Part shown: positions 1 through 8,785 of the stretch, in pieces | Layout of the letters: every line of letters starts with the position of its first letter | How positions within the stretch are numbered: position 1 is the first letter of the stretch | From: Taurinivorans muris | GTDB lineage: Bacteria > Desulfobacterota > Desulfovibrionia > Desulfovibrionales > Desulfovibrionaceae | Assembly: GCF_025232395.1 (NCBI RefSeq) | Contig: NZ_CP065938.1 | Location: 62,001 to 126,000, forward strand | Reading direction: 5' to 3' | Length of the DNA: 64,000 nt | Made by a program: the position numbers and the translations under genes | Notes under the pieces: generated by a model | Told to the model about the DNA's origin: nothing | Database searches by the model: none | Seen by the model: only the letters and a program-made list of their open reading frames with translations

Positions 1-174
1 CTTACGGAAATCACGTTTGCGGAGTTTACGTCCGTGATAGGAATAAACCAATGAGCGTTCAACCGCTTCACGGGCGGTACGGTATAAACGGCTGCGGCCG
101 CCGCGGAAACCTTTTGCTAATTTTAAATATTTCTTGTGTCTGCGATGACTAGCAAGACCTCTCTTTACACGCAT
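1..174 (-). CDS. rplT: 50S ribosomal protein L20 (C-terminus beyond the window)
   Basis: The first 58 codons of L20 read leftward off the window edge. The protein starts [20 protein letters not shown] and continues with the Arg/Lys-rich [18 protein letters not shown] helix that binds 23S rRNA domain II; L20 is an early assembly protein of the large subunit and a translational repressor of its own operon in some bacteria. The start ATG at 174 follows a good GGAGGTAT ribosome site. It lies 94 bases downstream of rpmI, the usual rpmI-rplT pairing. It is incomplete only because the window ends. Confidence 0.97.
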   Translation of the reverse strand, partial: MRVKRGLASHRRHKKYLKLAKGFRGGRSRLYRTAREAVERSLVYSYHGRKLRKRDFRK

Positions 175-268
175 GGAATACCTCCAAAATCAACTTCACG
201 AGGCGGAGATCGGTAAAAGCCAGTGAAGTGTTAAATATGTTACAATTAATTCAATAAGAAACGCCAGA

Positions 269-466
269 TTATGCGTAAGGCATAAGACGGCGCAAAGCTT
301 TTTCGTTTGTTTTGTCAACAATTGCGCTTTGACCTAAAAGCATACGGCGTTTCGCACATTTTTTAGTCAAAATGTGACGTAAGCCTTGGCGACGACGGCG
401 GAATTTTCCGCTGCCTGTCACAGTGAAACGCTTTGCGGCAGAGCGACTCGTTTTCATCTTTGGCAT
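269..466 (-). CDS. rpmI: 50S ribosomal protein L35
   Basis: A 65-residue very basic protein, MPKMKTSRSAAKRFTVTGSG, with the typical RRRRQGLRHILTKK and KRRMLL segments of L35, full length for the family. It is a late-assembling component of the 50S subunit. The start has a GGAGAG site 6-7 bases upstream. It is cotranscribed with rplT. infC, which precedes rpmI in most bacteria, is not here; the next gene upstream is lepA, 170 bases away, so the pair probably has its own promoter. Confidence 0.97.
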   Translation of the reverse strand: MPKMKTSRSAAKRFTVTGSGKFRRRRQGLRHILTKKCAKRRMLLGQSAIVDKTNEKALRRLMPYA

Positions 467-489
467 GAGTTTCTCTCCTTTCCTTAATT

Positions 490-504
490 ACCATGATTCA
501 TGGT
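490..504. promoter_or_regulatory. 15-bp perfect palindrome in the rpmI leader
   Basis: ACCATGA-T-TCATGGT is a perfect 7-1-7 inverted repeat about 24 bases upstream of the rpmI start. The one-base centre suits a dimeric DNA-binding protein better than an RNA hairpin. Its regulator is unknown and it could be chance. Confidence 0.35.
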
Positions 505-636
505 TACAATGTTGAGAACGTTATTTTGCATTTTTTTTTGTAAAAAGCAAGCAAAAAGTTTTGTTTTTAATTTTTTATTCCGCAGCGGCGTATTGCTCAA
601 GCCGCAGCGCGCCGTTTTTGGGGCAGAAGAATGAAA

Positions 637-2451
637 CTACGCCTCATCGCCGACAGAAAGCGCGGCAAGGAACGCTTCCTGCGGAAGTTCCACATTGCCC
701 ATGCGCTTCATGCGTTTTTTGCCTTCTTTTTGTTTTTCAAGAAGTTTGCGCTTACGGGTGATGTCGCCGCCGTAACATTTTGCGGTAACGTTTTTGCGGA
801 AAGCGGAAACCGTTTCCCTGGCTATGATTTTTTGCCCGATAGCCGCTTGAATGGCGACTTCAAAAAGCTGCCGCGGTATGGTGCGTTTGAGTTTCAAGGC
901 GAGATTTCTGCCGTAATAATAGGCTTTGTCTCTGTGCACGATGACGGCGAGGGCGTCAACCGGATCGCCGTTCAGCATGATGTCAAGCTTGACAAGGTTG
1001 GAGGCGCGGTAATCGATAGGTTCGTAGTCCATGGACGCGTAGCCTTTCGTGCCTGATTTCAGCCTGTCAAAGAAATCGTAAACAATTTCCGCAAAAGGCA
1101 GTTCATAGGTGATGACAACGCGGGAGGAAGTCAGATAGCCCATGTTTTTTTGAATGCCGCGTTTTTCTTCGCAAAGCTTGAACACATTACCCACATATTC
1201 CTGGGGAACATGGATGTCCATTTTGACATAAGGTTCGTAGAGAACTTCAATTTTTGCGGGGTCGGGAAGCTTTGAGGGGTTATCGATGGAAAGTTCCTGT
1301 CCTTCGGTGGTGAGGACTTTGTAAATGACGGACGGGGCTGTTGCGATAAGTTCCACTTGAAATTCGCGTTCAAGCCTTTCCTGAATGATTTCCATATGCA
1401 GCAAGCCCAAAAAACCGCAGCGGAAGCCAAAGCCGAGAGCTTGTGAGGTTTCGGGTTCAAAAGAGAATGCGGCATCGTTGAGCTGCAATTTTTCCAAAGC
1501 AGTTTTAAGGGTTTCATAGTCAGCGGAATCAGTCGGATACAGACCGCAGAAAACCATGGATTGGACTTCTTTGAACCCCGGAACGGCTTCACGCGCCGGG
1601 TTTTCCGCAAGAGTCACGGTATCGCCGACCCGGGCGTCGCCAAGTTCCTTGATGTTGCCGCATAAAAAGCCTACTTCGCCGGCTCCGAGTTCGTCCAAAT
1701 CTTTCGCCGTAGGAGAAAACACCCCTAAGCGGATGACTTCATATTCCTTGCCGGTCGCCATAAGGCGGATTTTGTCGCCTTTTTTGATTTTTCCGTCCAT
1801 AATCCTGAAAAGCACGATGACGCCTTGGTAGGAATCATACCAAGAATCAAAAATAAGGGCTTTCAGCGGAGCGTTCAAATCTCCTTGCGGAGCGGGCAGG
1901 TATTCGACTATCGCTTCCAAGACTTTATCGATATTCAATCCGGTTTTTGCGGAAACGGGAACCGCAATGGAACAGTCAAGCCCTATGCTTTCTTCGATTT
2001 CCTTTTCAACCCTTTCCACATCGGCGCTTGGCAAATCGATCTTATTGAGCACGGGAATGATTTCGTGGTTATGGTCAAGCGCCAAATAAACATTGGCAAG
2101 GGTTTGGGCTTCGACGCCTTGGGTTGCGTCCACGACAAGGAGCGCTCCGTCGCAGGCAGCCAAGGAACGGGAAACTTCGTAATTGAAGTCAACGTGTCCC
2201 GGGGTGTCGATAAGGTTCAAAATATAGTTTTTCCCGTTTTTGTCCGTAAACGGAATACGCACGGTTTGGGCTTTGATTGTGATGCCCCGTTCCCTTTCCA
2301 AATCCATATTGTCAAGGTATTGGTCTTTTTTTTCACGGTCGCTGACAAGATTGGTAAATTCCAAAATCCTGTCCGCCAATGTGGATTTGCCGTGGTCAAT
2401 GTGCGCAATGATGGAGAAGTTTCTGATATTTTCTAAATTTGAATGTGCCAT
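637..2451 (-). CDS. lepA: Elongation factor 4 (LepA), ribosome back-translocase GTPase
   Basis: The 604-residue GTPase has the full LepA layout. The P-loop AHIDHGKST is at residues 16-24, switch I contains [10 protein letters not shown], then come DTPGHVDF and NKID, domains II and III, and the LepA-specific C-terminal domain ending in the [17 protein letters not shown] basic stretch. EF4 binds ribosomes, acts on stalled or mistranslocated complexes and influences initiation and assembly. The start at 2451 lies only 5 bases after the stop of the upstream ABC permease and has no strong ribosome site, so it is probably translationally coupled to the transporter operon, an unusual neighbour. Confidence 0.97.
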   Translation of the reverse strand: MAHSNLENIRNFSIIAHIDHGKSTLADRILEFTNLVSDREKKDQYLDNMDLERERGITIKAQTVRIPFTDKNGKNYILNLIDTPGHVDFNYEVSRSLAACDGALLVVDATQGVEAQTLANVYLALDHNHEIIPVLNKIDLPSADVERVEKEIEESIGLDCSIAVPVSAKTGLNIDKVLEAIVEYLPAPQGDLNAPLKALIFDSWYDSYQGVIVLFRIMDGKIKKGDKIRLMATGKEYEVIRLGVFSPTAKDLDELGAGEVGFLCGNIKELGDARVGDTVTLAENPAREAVPGFKEVQSMVFCGLYPTDSADYETLKTALEKLQLNDAAFSFEPETSQALGFGFRCGFLGLLHMEIIQERLEREFQVELIATAPSVIYKVLTTEGQELSIDNPSKLPDPAKIEVLYEPYVKMDIHVPQEYVGNVFKLCEEKRGIQKNMGYLTSSRVVITYELPFAEIVYDFFDRLKSGTKGYASMDYEPIDYRASNLVKLDIMLNGDPVDALAVIVHRDKAYYYGRNLALKLKRTIPRQLFEVAIQAAIGQKIIARETVSAFRKNVTAKCYGGDITRKRKLLEKQKEGKKRMKRMGNVELPQEAFLAALSVGDEA

Positions 2452-2456
2452 AAGTC

Positions 2457-3146
2457 TTACGAATTGGCTTTACCAAAGCCGGGTATGTGGAGCTTGCGCT
2501 CCAGTGCGTGAAGAATCCATGTCGCCAAGGTGACTAAAAATAAATAATAGCAGCCTGCCAATAAATAAACTTCGGTGGGGCGGAATGTTCTTGAAACAAG
2601 AATTTTCGCTTCACCTGTCAATTCAATGTGCGTAACGATATAGGCAAGTGAACTGTATTTTATAAGGTAAATTATTTCATTGCCGCAGCCCGGAATGGCT
2701 TTTCTGAACGCTTGCGGAATGATAATCGACCAAATAATCTGAAATTTCGTCATGCCAAGGGCTTGCCCCGCCTTTATTTGCCCTTGTTTTATGGAGAGAA
2801 GCGCTCCGCGTATATATTCCGATTGATATGCGCCTGTGCAGAAAATGAAGCCGATCAGCGCGGCTTGATACGGGGTCAGATAAATTTTTATGAAAGGCAG
2901 GTAAGGCAGACCGAAATACAGGATCATGAGCTGAATGGTGAGGGGAACTCCGCGGATGACGGCAACAAAGGTATCCGCTGTTTTCTTTATCCACTTTGTT
3001 CCGAAAACACGCAGTACGCCCATAAAAATTCCGAAACTTCCGCCGATGAGGGCTGCGGGGATGATAAGCCACAGGCTTTCCACCAGTCCCTTGTTGAGCT
3101 TTGGAATGACCCGTTCCATATAAAATGCCAAATCAAAAAGTTCCAT
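2457..3146 (-). CDS. Polar amino-acid ABC transporter, membrane permease
   Basis: This 229-residue inner-membrane protein is of the HisMQ/GlnP type, with about five transmembrane segments. The conserved cytoplasmic EAA loop reads IKAGQALGM and couples to the ATPase. It lies 12 bases after the ATPase gene and is the last transporter gene before lepA. Together with the permease at 3928-4599 it would form a heterodimeric channel. The amino acid imported cannot be read from the sequence. Confidence 0.9.
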   Translation of the reverse strand: MELFDLAFYMERVIPKLNKGLVESLWLIIPAALIGGSFGIFMGVLRVFGTKWIKKTADTFVAVIRGVPLTIQLMILYFGLPYLPFIKIYLTPYQAALIGFIFCTGAYQSEYIRGALLSIKQGQIKAGQALGMTKFQIIWSIIIPQAFRKAIPGCGNEIIYLIKYSSLAYIVTHIELTGEAKILVSRTFRPTEVYLLAGCYYLFLVTLATWILHALERKLHIPGFGKANS

Positions 3147-3158
3147 TTTTATTCCTGT

Positions 3159-3914
3159 TTAGCCGGCATTGCCTGTAAGGGTGGTCAGTTTGGAGCAAAA
3201 ATCAAGGGTACGGGTTTTCGCCCCTTCCGCAAGCAAAACTTTCGGCGTATCTTTTTCAATGATAACGCCATGTTCCATAAACAAAACTTCTGTGGCGAGG
3301 GAACGTACGAAATCCATTTGGTGGGTCGCCATAATCATAGGCATGCCGCCTTTTGCAAGGTCTTGGATAACGGTCATGACTTCGCCAACAAGTTCAGGGT
3401 CGAGGGCGGAGGTGGGTTCGTCGAGCAAAAGAATTTTCGGCTGCATTGCCAGCGCCCTTGCAATGGCGACACGCTGCTTTTGTCCGCCTGAAAGCTGGGC
3501 GGGATAAAGTCCCGCGCGGTTGGCGAGCCCGACCCGTTCCAGTTCTTTTCTGGCTCTTTTTTGCGCGTCTGTTTTTGAAAGCTTATGCACTTTGATAAGC
3601 GCCAAACAAATATTGTCAAGGGCTGTCAAATGGTCAAACAAATTGAAGTCTTGGAAAATCATGCCGACATTTTGGCGTAAACGGCAAAGTTCCGCATTGT
3701 TTTGAGTATTGATTTTTTTGCCTTCGAGATAAATTTCGCCTTCATCGGGAACGATAAGATGATTGATGCATTGTAAAAGCGTACTTTTTCCGGCTCCGGA
3801 AGGTCCGATTAGAACTTTGAGCCCCCCTGCTTCCATGTCGAGGGAAACGTTATCTAAAATCTTTCTGTTACCAAGGGTTACAGAGATATTTTTCACACTG
3901 AGAAGAGTTGTCAT
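3159..3914 (-). CDS. Polar amino-acid ABC transporter, ATP-binding protein
   Basis: A 251-residue GlnQ/HisP-type ATPase. Walker A GPSGAGKST is at residues 37-45, the Q-loop at FQDFNLF, the signature LSGGQKQR near residue 141, Walker B LLLDEPTSALD near 160, and the switch histidine in MATHQMDF. It powers import through the two flanking permeases at the inner face of the membrane. The length is normal for the family, and spacings of 12-13 bases on both sides indicate one operon. Confidence 0.95.
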   Translation of the reverse strand: MTTLLSVKNISVTLGNRKILDNVSLDMEAGGLKVLIGPSGAGKSTLLQCINHLIVPDEGEIYLEGKKINTQNNAELCRLRQNVGMIFQDFNLFDHLTALDNICLALIKVHKLSKTDAQKRARKELERVGLANRAGLYPAQLSGGQKQRVAIARALAMQPKILLLDEPTSALDPELVGEVMTVIQDLAKGGMPMIMATHQMDFVRSLATEVLFMEHGVIIEKDTPKVLLAEGAKTRTLDFCSKLTTLTGNAG

Positions 3915-3927
3915 TGTCTGTCCTTAA

Positions 3928-4599
3928 TCATACGGAAAGTGTATAGCCCGGAATTGCGTATTTTTGTTCCACGCGGCGTAAAATGCGTATTCCGGCAAGA
4001 GTGATGAGAAAATATAAAAAACCTGCTGTGATATAAAGCGGCAAATATTCATAGGTGCGGGAAGCGACAAAATGAGCTCTTGCCATAATTTCGGAAGCCC
4101 CGACAGCGAAACAGAGGGCGGAGTCTTTCAATAAAATGGAAAATTCATTGGACCATCCCGGAATGGAAAGGCGTAAGGCTTGGGGAAGAATGATGTTTTT
4201 AATGATTTGCGCATCGGTCATGCCAAGGGCGGAGCCTGCTTTGTATTGTCCGATAGGCAGTGATTGGATGGAGCCGCGGAAAATTTGAGATTGATAGGCG
4301 GAACTGGCAAGTCCGAGGACTAAGCCGGAAGCCGTGAGCGCGTCCAAATTCAAGCCTATGACGTTGAACAAACCGAAATAGAAAAGGAAAAGAAGCAATA
4401 AAATAGGCACTCCGCGGAAGAACCATACATATAATCCGACACAGCGGCGGATCAGGCTGTTGCCGTAAACCTGCATGATGGCGAGAGGAACGCCGAGGCA
4501 AAAGCCAAGAGCCAATGCTCCCACGACAAGCAAGACAGTGATATATGTTCCTTCAAGAATATAGGGCAGATTGATAAGAATTGTTTTTAGGGTTTCCAC
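3928..4599 (-). CDS. Polar amino-acid ABC transporter, membrane permease
   Basis: A 223-residue HisMQ-type permease with the N-terminal TVLLVVGALALGFCLGVPLA segment and an EAA loop reading YKAGSALGMTDAQI. Its partner is the permease at 2457-3146. It is separated from the upstream binding-protein gene by 94 bases holding two hairpins, which probably lower its expression relative to the binding protein. Confidence 0.9.
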   Translation of the reverse strand: METLKTILINLPYILEGTYITVLLVVGALALGFCLGVPLAIMQVYGNSLIRRCVGLYVWFFRGVPILLLLFLFYFGLFNVIGLNLDALTASGLVLGLASSAYQSQIFRGSIQSLPIGQYKAGSALGMTDAQIIKNIILPQALRLSIPGWSNEFSILLKDSALCFAVGASEIMARAHFVASRTYEYLPLYITAGFLYFLITLAGIRILRRVEQKYAIPGYTLSV

Positions 4600-4630
4600 A
4601 TTTTTTCCGATAACATTTAAAATAAAAAGG

Positions 4631-4684
4631 GCAAAAACGAATTTTTGCTCATATGGAGGGCGTACTTATTTGAAAAGTACGCCC
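4631..4684 (-). terminator. Two tandem hairpins between binding protein and permease genes
   Basis: Reading leftward, GGGCGTACTT pairs with AAGTACGCCC across a 7-base loop (4658-4684). GCAAAAA then pairs with TTTTTGC (4631-4648) and is followed by CCTTTTTATTT, an intrinsic-terminator shape. Such intercistronic structures commonly leave the binding protein in molar excess over the membrane components. Confidence 0.65.
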
Positions 4685-4693
4685 GGAAAAGGA

Positions 4694-5437
4694 TTAATGA
4701 TTGCTTAAATATTTAGTGTGAAGTTCTTGCCAAAACGGGTCTTTTTTCAAAAGTTCGTAGCCGTCGTTGATGAGCTTCAAAAGTTCCGCATTTTCTTTGT
4801 TCACTGCAACGCCGAAATCATCGCCCGGAGCATATTCGCCCACGATTTTGATAGCTTTGCCGTTTTTAATGGCGTCTTCGGCAGGAGCAGAATCAATGGC
4901 GATAGCGTCGATACGTCCGTTCAAAAGGTCTTCCACGCTCATCGGAGGAGAGTCGTAAAGGCGCAGGGTGATGGCTAATTTCTCATTGTCGATGCGGGAT
5001 TGCAAAAGTTCATGTTCGTTTGTGCCGCGCTGCACGCCAAGGGTATATTTGCCTTTGAAAACTTCTTCAGCGGTAAGGTCGGAGCCGTTTTTCACAGCAA
5101 TGTATTTTTTTATGGAATAATACGGTTCGGAAAAATTGACAGCTTGTTTTCTTTCCTCGGAAATGCTCATGCCGGAACAGATCATATCGATTTTTTTGGC
5201 TTGCAGAGCAGGAATGATACCGTCCCAGTTTATTGGAGTATGCTGAACTTCAAAACCCATTTTATTTGCTATCCAGTTCATGGATTCAATGTCAAAACCA
5301 GCGGCGTTTCCTTGTTCATCGATAAATGAGAAAGGAGGATAATTTGCATCAATACCGTTTACGTATGTTTTTGCTTGGGCGAAAGGCGCCAAAGCTAAAA
5401 ACAGAAAGGCAAAAACCAAAGCAGAAAAGCGTTTCAT
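4694..5437 (-). CDS. Amino-acid ABC transporter, periplasmic substrate-binding protein
   Basis: The 247-residue protein starts with a Sec signal peptide (MKRFSALVFAFLFLALAPFA, cleavage probably after AQA at about residue 22). A SBP_bac_3 domain follows: VNGIDANYPPFSFIDEQGNA, GFDIESMNWIANKMG, the ligand-loop segment DMICSGMSISEERK, and the hinge NGRIDAIAIDS. It captures a polar amino acid in the periplasm and delivers it to the two permeases downstream. It is first in the operon and has a good promoter at 5513-5541. The exact ligand is not predictable here. Confidence 0.93.
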   Translation of the reverse strand: MKRFSALVFAFLFLALAPFAQAKTYVNGIDANYPPFSFIDEQGNAAGFDIESMNWIANKMGFEVQHTPINWDGIIPALQAKKIDMICSGMSISEERKQAVNFSEPYYSIKKYIAVKNGSDLTAEEVFKGKYTLGVQRGTNEHELLQSRIDNEKLAITLRLYDSPPMSVEDLLNGRIDAIAIDSAPAEDAIKNGKAIKIVGEYAPGDDFGVAVNKENAELLKLINDGYELLKKDPFWQELHTKYLSNH

Positions 5438-5512
5438 ACCAGCTCCTACGTTAGAATGTTGATGGGAAGTTCAATACTCCTTTGAAATTGTCAATAATTT
5501 CAAATCGCTATT

Positions 5513-5541
5513 ATTATATAGCAAATACTTCGGAATTGCAA
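5513..5541 (-). promoter_or_regulatory. Sigma-70 type promoter for the ABC transporter operon
   Basis: On the minus strand TTGCAA (5541-5536), a 17-base spacer, then a perfect TATAAT (5518-5513), about 75 bases ahead of the binding-protein start. Further down the leader, TTTGAAAT and ATTTCAAA form an inverted repeat (about 5481-5502) that could be an operator. Confidence 0.6.
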
Positions 5542-5593
5542 CTTGTTTATTTTGGAAAATAGCGGTAAGGTGAGGAAAATTTTGAGGTAAGCC

Positions 5594-6166
5594 ATGTGTA
5601 TAAATAAAAAAATCATAAAGTTCATTTCCTTGCTTTTCCCTTTTCTTTTGGGCGGAATGGTCGTTTTTTTCGCTGAAAAGGAAGACGGAACGAATAATGT
5701 TGCCGAGGCGGAACTTTTTACGGAAGAAAAAAGCATGATGCAGCAGAACAAGGTTGAAGTCGTGAACGTTTACGACGGGGATAGCTTGGACGCGCTCGGC
5801 AGTAACGGGAAGAAAATAAAACTTCGTTTGTACGGGATTGACGCGCCTGAAAAAGGGCAGAATTTTTCCCTGTCAGCCAAAGTTTTTTTGGAAGACACCG
5901 TTAAAGACAAATTGTATTCGCTGGATGTGCGGTATAAAGATAAATACGGGCGTTATGTCGCCGTGTTATTTGATGAAAACGGTATCGCTTTGCAGGAAGA
6001 TTTGATCAGGAACGGTTTCGCATGGGTTTATCCGCAGTTTTGCGAGGATATCATTCTTTGCGTAGGCTGGCAGCATGTGCAGGAAGAAGCCGTAAATTCG
6101 CGGCAAGGCTTATGGCAGGAAAAAAATCCTCTTTCTCCGTGGGATTATAAGCATAATAGGAAATAA
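5594..6166 (+). CDS. Secreted or membrane-anchored thermonuclease (SNase) family protein
   Basis: The 190-residue protein has an N-terminal hydrophobic segment (about residues 7-27) acting as signal or anchor, then a staphylococcal-nuclease-like OB-fold. The key residues are visible: the calcium-site aspartates in VYDGDSLD, the Arg/Asp/Glu set in RLYGIDAPEKG, and the second arginine in DKYGRYVAVL. It would degrade nucleic acids outside the cytoplasm. The start has a GAGGTAAG ribosome site. It is read divergently from the ABC operon and borders the accessory region to its right. Confidence 0.85.
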   Translation: MCINKKIIKFISLLFPFLLGGMVVFFAEKEDGTNNVAEAELFTEEKSMMQQNKVEVVNVYDGDSLDALGSNGKKIKLRLYGIDAPEKGQNFSLSAKVFLEDTVKDKLYSLDVRYKDKYGRYVAVLFDENGIALQEDLIRNGFAWVYPQFCEDIILCVGWQHVQEEAVNSRQGLWQEKNPLSPWDYKHNRK

Positions 6167-6692
6167 TCCCATCGCAGGGGATAGCATGATTTTGGTTCTA
6201 TAAATGAATAGGCACGATTATCCTATGAAATTTGATAGTTAATTCATATTGCGCTATTTTTTTGATTTTTGAAATAATTTAGGAAATTATGCTTTCCTTA
6301 TTTCGGTATTGGCGATATACTAAATCTAAATTTTTGTATTGAAATGTGTAGAATGTTTTTTATACAGGAGACTATATTGAGCATACAGACAACAATAAAA
6401 ATAATTTAAATATTAGACTGTTACTCTTTGCTCTTTGATTTATAACTATTAATTAAGTATAGGTAAGATCTACAGTAAAAATGATGATAGATTTATTACA
6501 AGGCTAAGATATCCTTTCTCAGAAGAATTGGATGAATTAAATGAAAGAAATTGTATTTGGGATATCCGTTACTTACTAATTGTATTGTCTTGAAATTGCG
6601 ATAATACTTATTTATAGTATCTCAAGAATTTGCAATAACTTACTAGATACAATTTATTTTTATTCTATATAAATATATTGGAGGGGTAAAAA
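6167..6692. other. AT-rich intergenic gap ahead of the helicase/DarT/ARH operon
   Basis: No complete gene is visible in these 526 bases. One open stretch (about 6465-6593, plus) encodes a 42-residue tail containing RYPFSEELDELNERN but has no start, and may be the end of a lost gene. Two related direct repeats, GAAATTGCGATAATACTTA (6592-6610) and GAATTTGCAATAACTTA (6626-6642), lie 50-100 bases upstream of the helicase start and could bind a regulator. The composition is clearly more AT-rich than the core genes. Confidence 0.5.
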
Positions 6693-8105
6693 ATGAATAT
6701 CAAACCAAGAGGAAAACAGGAAGAGGTTATGGCACTTCCTGCAAAAGGACATATTGTTGTTTTGGGAACAGCTGGAAGCGGAAAAACAACCGTTGCTTTG
6801 TTGCGAGCTCATCATCTCGCTAACATTCCTAATGGTGGCAATGTGTTGCTTGTTACATTTAATGGAGCATTAGTTAAATATATGCGTGAGTTAAGTAATA
6901 ATCAAACTCAAAAACTTGTGGTTGAAAACTATCATACATTTGCTCGTGGTTATTTAAATAGCCGGGGTAAAATGCCAAGCCGGAACGGAATTGCAGAGCC
7001 GAATGAAAAAGAATTTTACATAGCACAGGCTTTGGACTTTTTAAAAAAGAAATATCCAACAGAATCGACTCTTAAGCGTTCTTTAGAATTTTTTATTGAG
7101 GAAATTACATTTATCGAACGATTTGGTTTTTCTGATATTACCGAGTATAAAGAAGCGGAACGTATTGGGCGTGCTTCTGCAAATATTAAACGTGAAAATA
7201 GAAAATGGATTTTTGAGGTATATGACAGATATAGAGAATTGCGTGAAGCAGGTGGTAAAAAATATGATTGGGATGATTTGGCACTATCTGTCTTTAATGA
7301 ATTGCAAAATGACGATAGTGAACGGAGATATACACATATTATTATAGACGAAGGGCAAGATTTTTCACCAATGATGATTAAGTCATTGGTAGAGTCTGTG
7401 GCGGATAATGGATCTCTTACATTTTTTGGGGATGTTGCACAGCAAATCTATGGTAGTCGTTTGTCATGGCGCGATTCTGGTATAGATATAAATAAAGTAT
7501 GGCGCTTTGATGTAAATTATCGTAATCCTATGACAATTACGGAATTTGCAAAATCTATAACTCGAAATAAATACTGGCGACACGATGGAGACATGATAGA
7601 CGCTACTTCTCAGATTGCAAAAGGACCAAAGCCAATATTGATAGAGTTTTCCCATAAACAACATGAAGTTAGTTGGATTGTAGATCGTGTGATAACAATA
7701 GGAAAAGCATCGTCTGCTGTTATTATTTGTAGAAATAGGGATGATATTACTAATTTCTTGTCTTTGTTAAAAAATAAAGGTTGTGAAGCAATAGAAATTA
7801 ATAAAGGAACCCCTGGTTTTGCTCATTTAAAGCAAGTATATCTTACAACTTTTCACGCTGCAAAAGGGTTGGAATTTGACAACGTATTCATTCCATATTT
7901 AACTGAGGATAAAATTCCCGATCCTGATATGATTGCGAGAGCTGTTTCTATTGAGGAAACGTATGCTGATGAAATAAAACTCCTTTATGTTGCTGTAACC
8001 CGATCTAAATACGGTCTTTATATGACCTACAGTGGAAATTTGTCACCTTTATTTCCACAAGAGCCGAATACTTATGACTTCTATTATGAGGATCAGCTGT
8101 CATGA
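6693..8105 (+). CDS. Compact UvrD/Rep-like superfamily 1 helicase
   Basis: This 470-residue ATPase carries every SF1A motif: Walker A GTAGSGKTT (residues 25-33), motif II IIIDEGQDFSP (DEGQD 219-223), motif III FFGDVAQQIYGSR (about 245-256), motif IV NYRNP (275-279), motif V TTFHAAKGLEFD (385-396) and motif VI LLYVAVTRSK (430-439). It is much shorter than UvrD or Rep (about 700 residues) and lacks large 1B/2B insertions, like small helicases found in defence and toxin modules. A strong GGAGGGG site precedes the ATG. Its stop overlaps the start of the DarT-like gene by four bases (ATGA), so the two are translationally coupled. It probably acts on single-stranded or branched DNA; its role in the module is inferred. 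Confidence 0.9.
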   Translation: MNIKPRGKQEEVMALPAKGHIVVLGTAGSGKTTVALLRAHHLANIPNGGNVLLVTFNGALVKYMRELSNNQTQKLVVENYHTFARGYLNSRGKMPSRNGIAEPNEKEFYIAQALDFLKKKYPTESTLKRSLEFFIEEITFIERFGFSDITEYKEAERIGRASANIKRENRKWIFEVYDRYRELREAGGKKYDWDDLALSVFNELQNDDSERRYTHIIIDEGQDFSPMMIKSLVESVADNGSLTFFGDVAQQIYGSRLSWRDSGIDINKVWRFDVNYRNPMTITEFAKSITRNKYWRHDGDMIDATSQIAKGPKPILIEFSHKQHEVSWIVDRVITIGKASSAVIICRNRDDITNFLSLLKNKGCEAIEINKGTPGFAHLKQVYLTTFHAAKGLEFDNVFIPYLTEDKIPDPDMIARAVSIEETYADEIKLLYVAVTRSKYGLYMTYSGNLSPLFPQEPNTYDFYYEDQLS

Positions 8106-8782
8106 GTGCATATGATATTTTGATAACACGCGGTGTTACTCGACTATGTCATTTTACAAAGTTTCAAAGCCTGACACATATTATTACTTCTGTAGATGGT
8201 GTGTTAGCTAGTAGTTCAATACGTCAGGATATGAGAAATGTGAATGATACCGCACGGTATGATGGAGAATTAGATTTTGTATGCTGCTCTGTACAGTACC
8301 CAAATTCGTGGTTCTTAAAAATAGCTATGAAGAATAATTCAGATAGAATTTTTAGTGAGTGGATTGTTTTGTATATTGATTTGAACATACTAAATTATAA
8401 AAAAACAAAATTTTGTCCTTGCAATGCAAGTAAGGAAAATGGAGCTTATATAAATAACAATATGGATGAAATAGATTCCATTTTTGCCCCTTCCGTTTCT
8501 ACTTTTGATTATCCTAGATCACCCAAAATGCTTTCTTGTTGTCCAACAGATGGACAAGCCGAGATATTGATAGAAAATAGTATACCACGAGAATATATCC
8601 AGGGTATTGCTGTTGGTAATAAGGATGTTGCAGGACGTGTTTATTCAATTTTAAAAATGTATGATGTGAAGCATATAAACATATATATTGCTCCAGATGT
8701 ATTGACTCCGAAATGGAGCAATATGAGTAAAGAGGGCTATTCACCAAATGAGATTCTGTACGAATGGTCAGAAGAGGGATAA
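8102..8782 (+). CDS. DarT-like (DUF4433) ADP-ribosyltransferase, probable DNA-modifying toxin
   Basis: A 226-residue protein recognised as DarT-related from its motif order: an N-terminal HFT (residues 17-19) followed by SLTHII, a central DFVCCSVQYPNSWFL strand (58-72), and GQAEILIENSIPREYI (151-166) in which E154 matches the catalytic glutamate of DarT. Known DarT enzymes use NAD+ to ADP-ribosylate thymidine or guanosine in single-stranded DNA and block replication, in toxin-antitoxin and anti-phage roles. The base specificity here is unknown. The start overlaps the helicase stop (ATGA) and the ARH-family gene follows after three bases. No macrodomain DarG gene is next to it. Composition is AT-rich like its operon partners. 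Assignment rests on motif recognition, not a search. Confidence 0.78.
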   Translation: MSAYDILITRGVTRLCHFTKFQSLTHIITSVDGVLASSSIRQDMRNVNDTARYDGELDFVCCSVQYPNSWFLKIAMKNNSDRIFSEWIVLYIDLNILNYKKTKFCPCNASKENGAYINNNMDEIDSIFAPSVSTFDYPRSPKMLSCCPTDGQAEILIENSIPREYIQGIAVGNKDVAGRVYSILKMYDVKHINIYIAPDVLTPKWSNMSKEGYSPNEILYEWSEEG

Positions 8783-8785
8783 ATT

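Noticed and set aside
1825-2436. Long plus-strand open frame opposite lepA (and similar frames opposite pnp, lon and argJ)
   Set aside because: Antisense shadows of strongly recognised genes with no motifs of their own.
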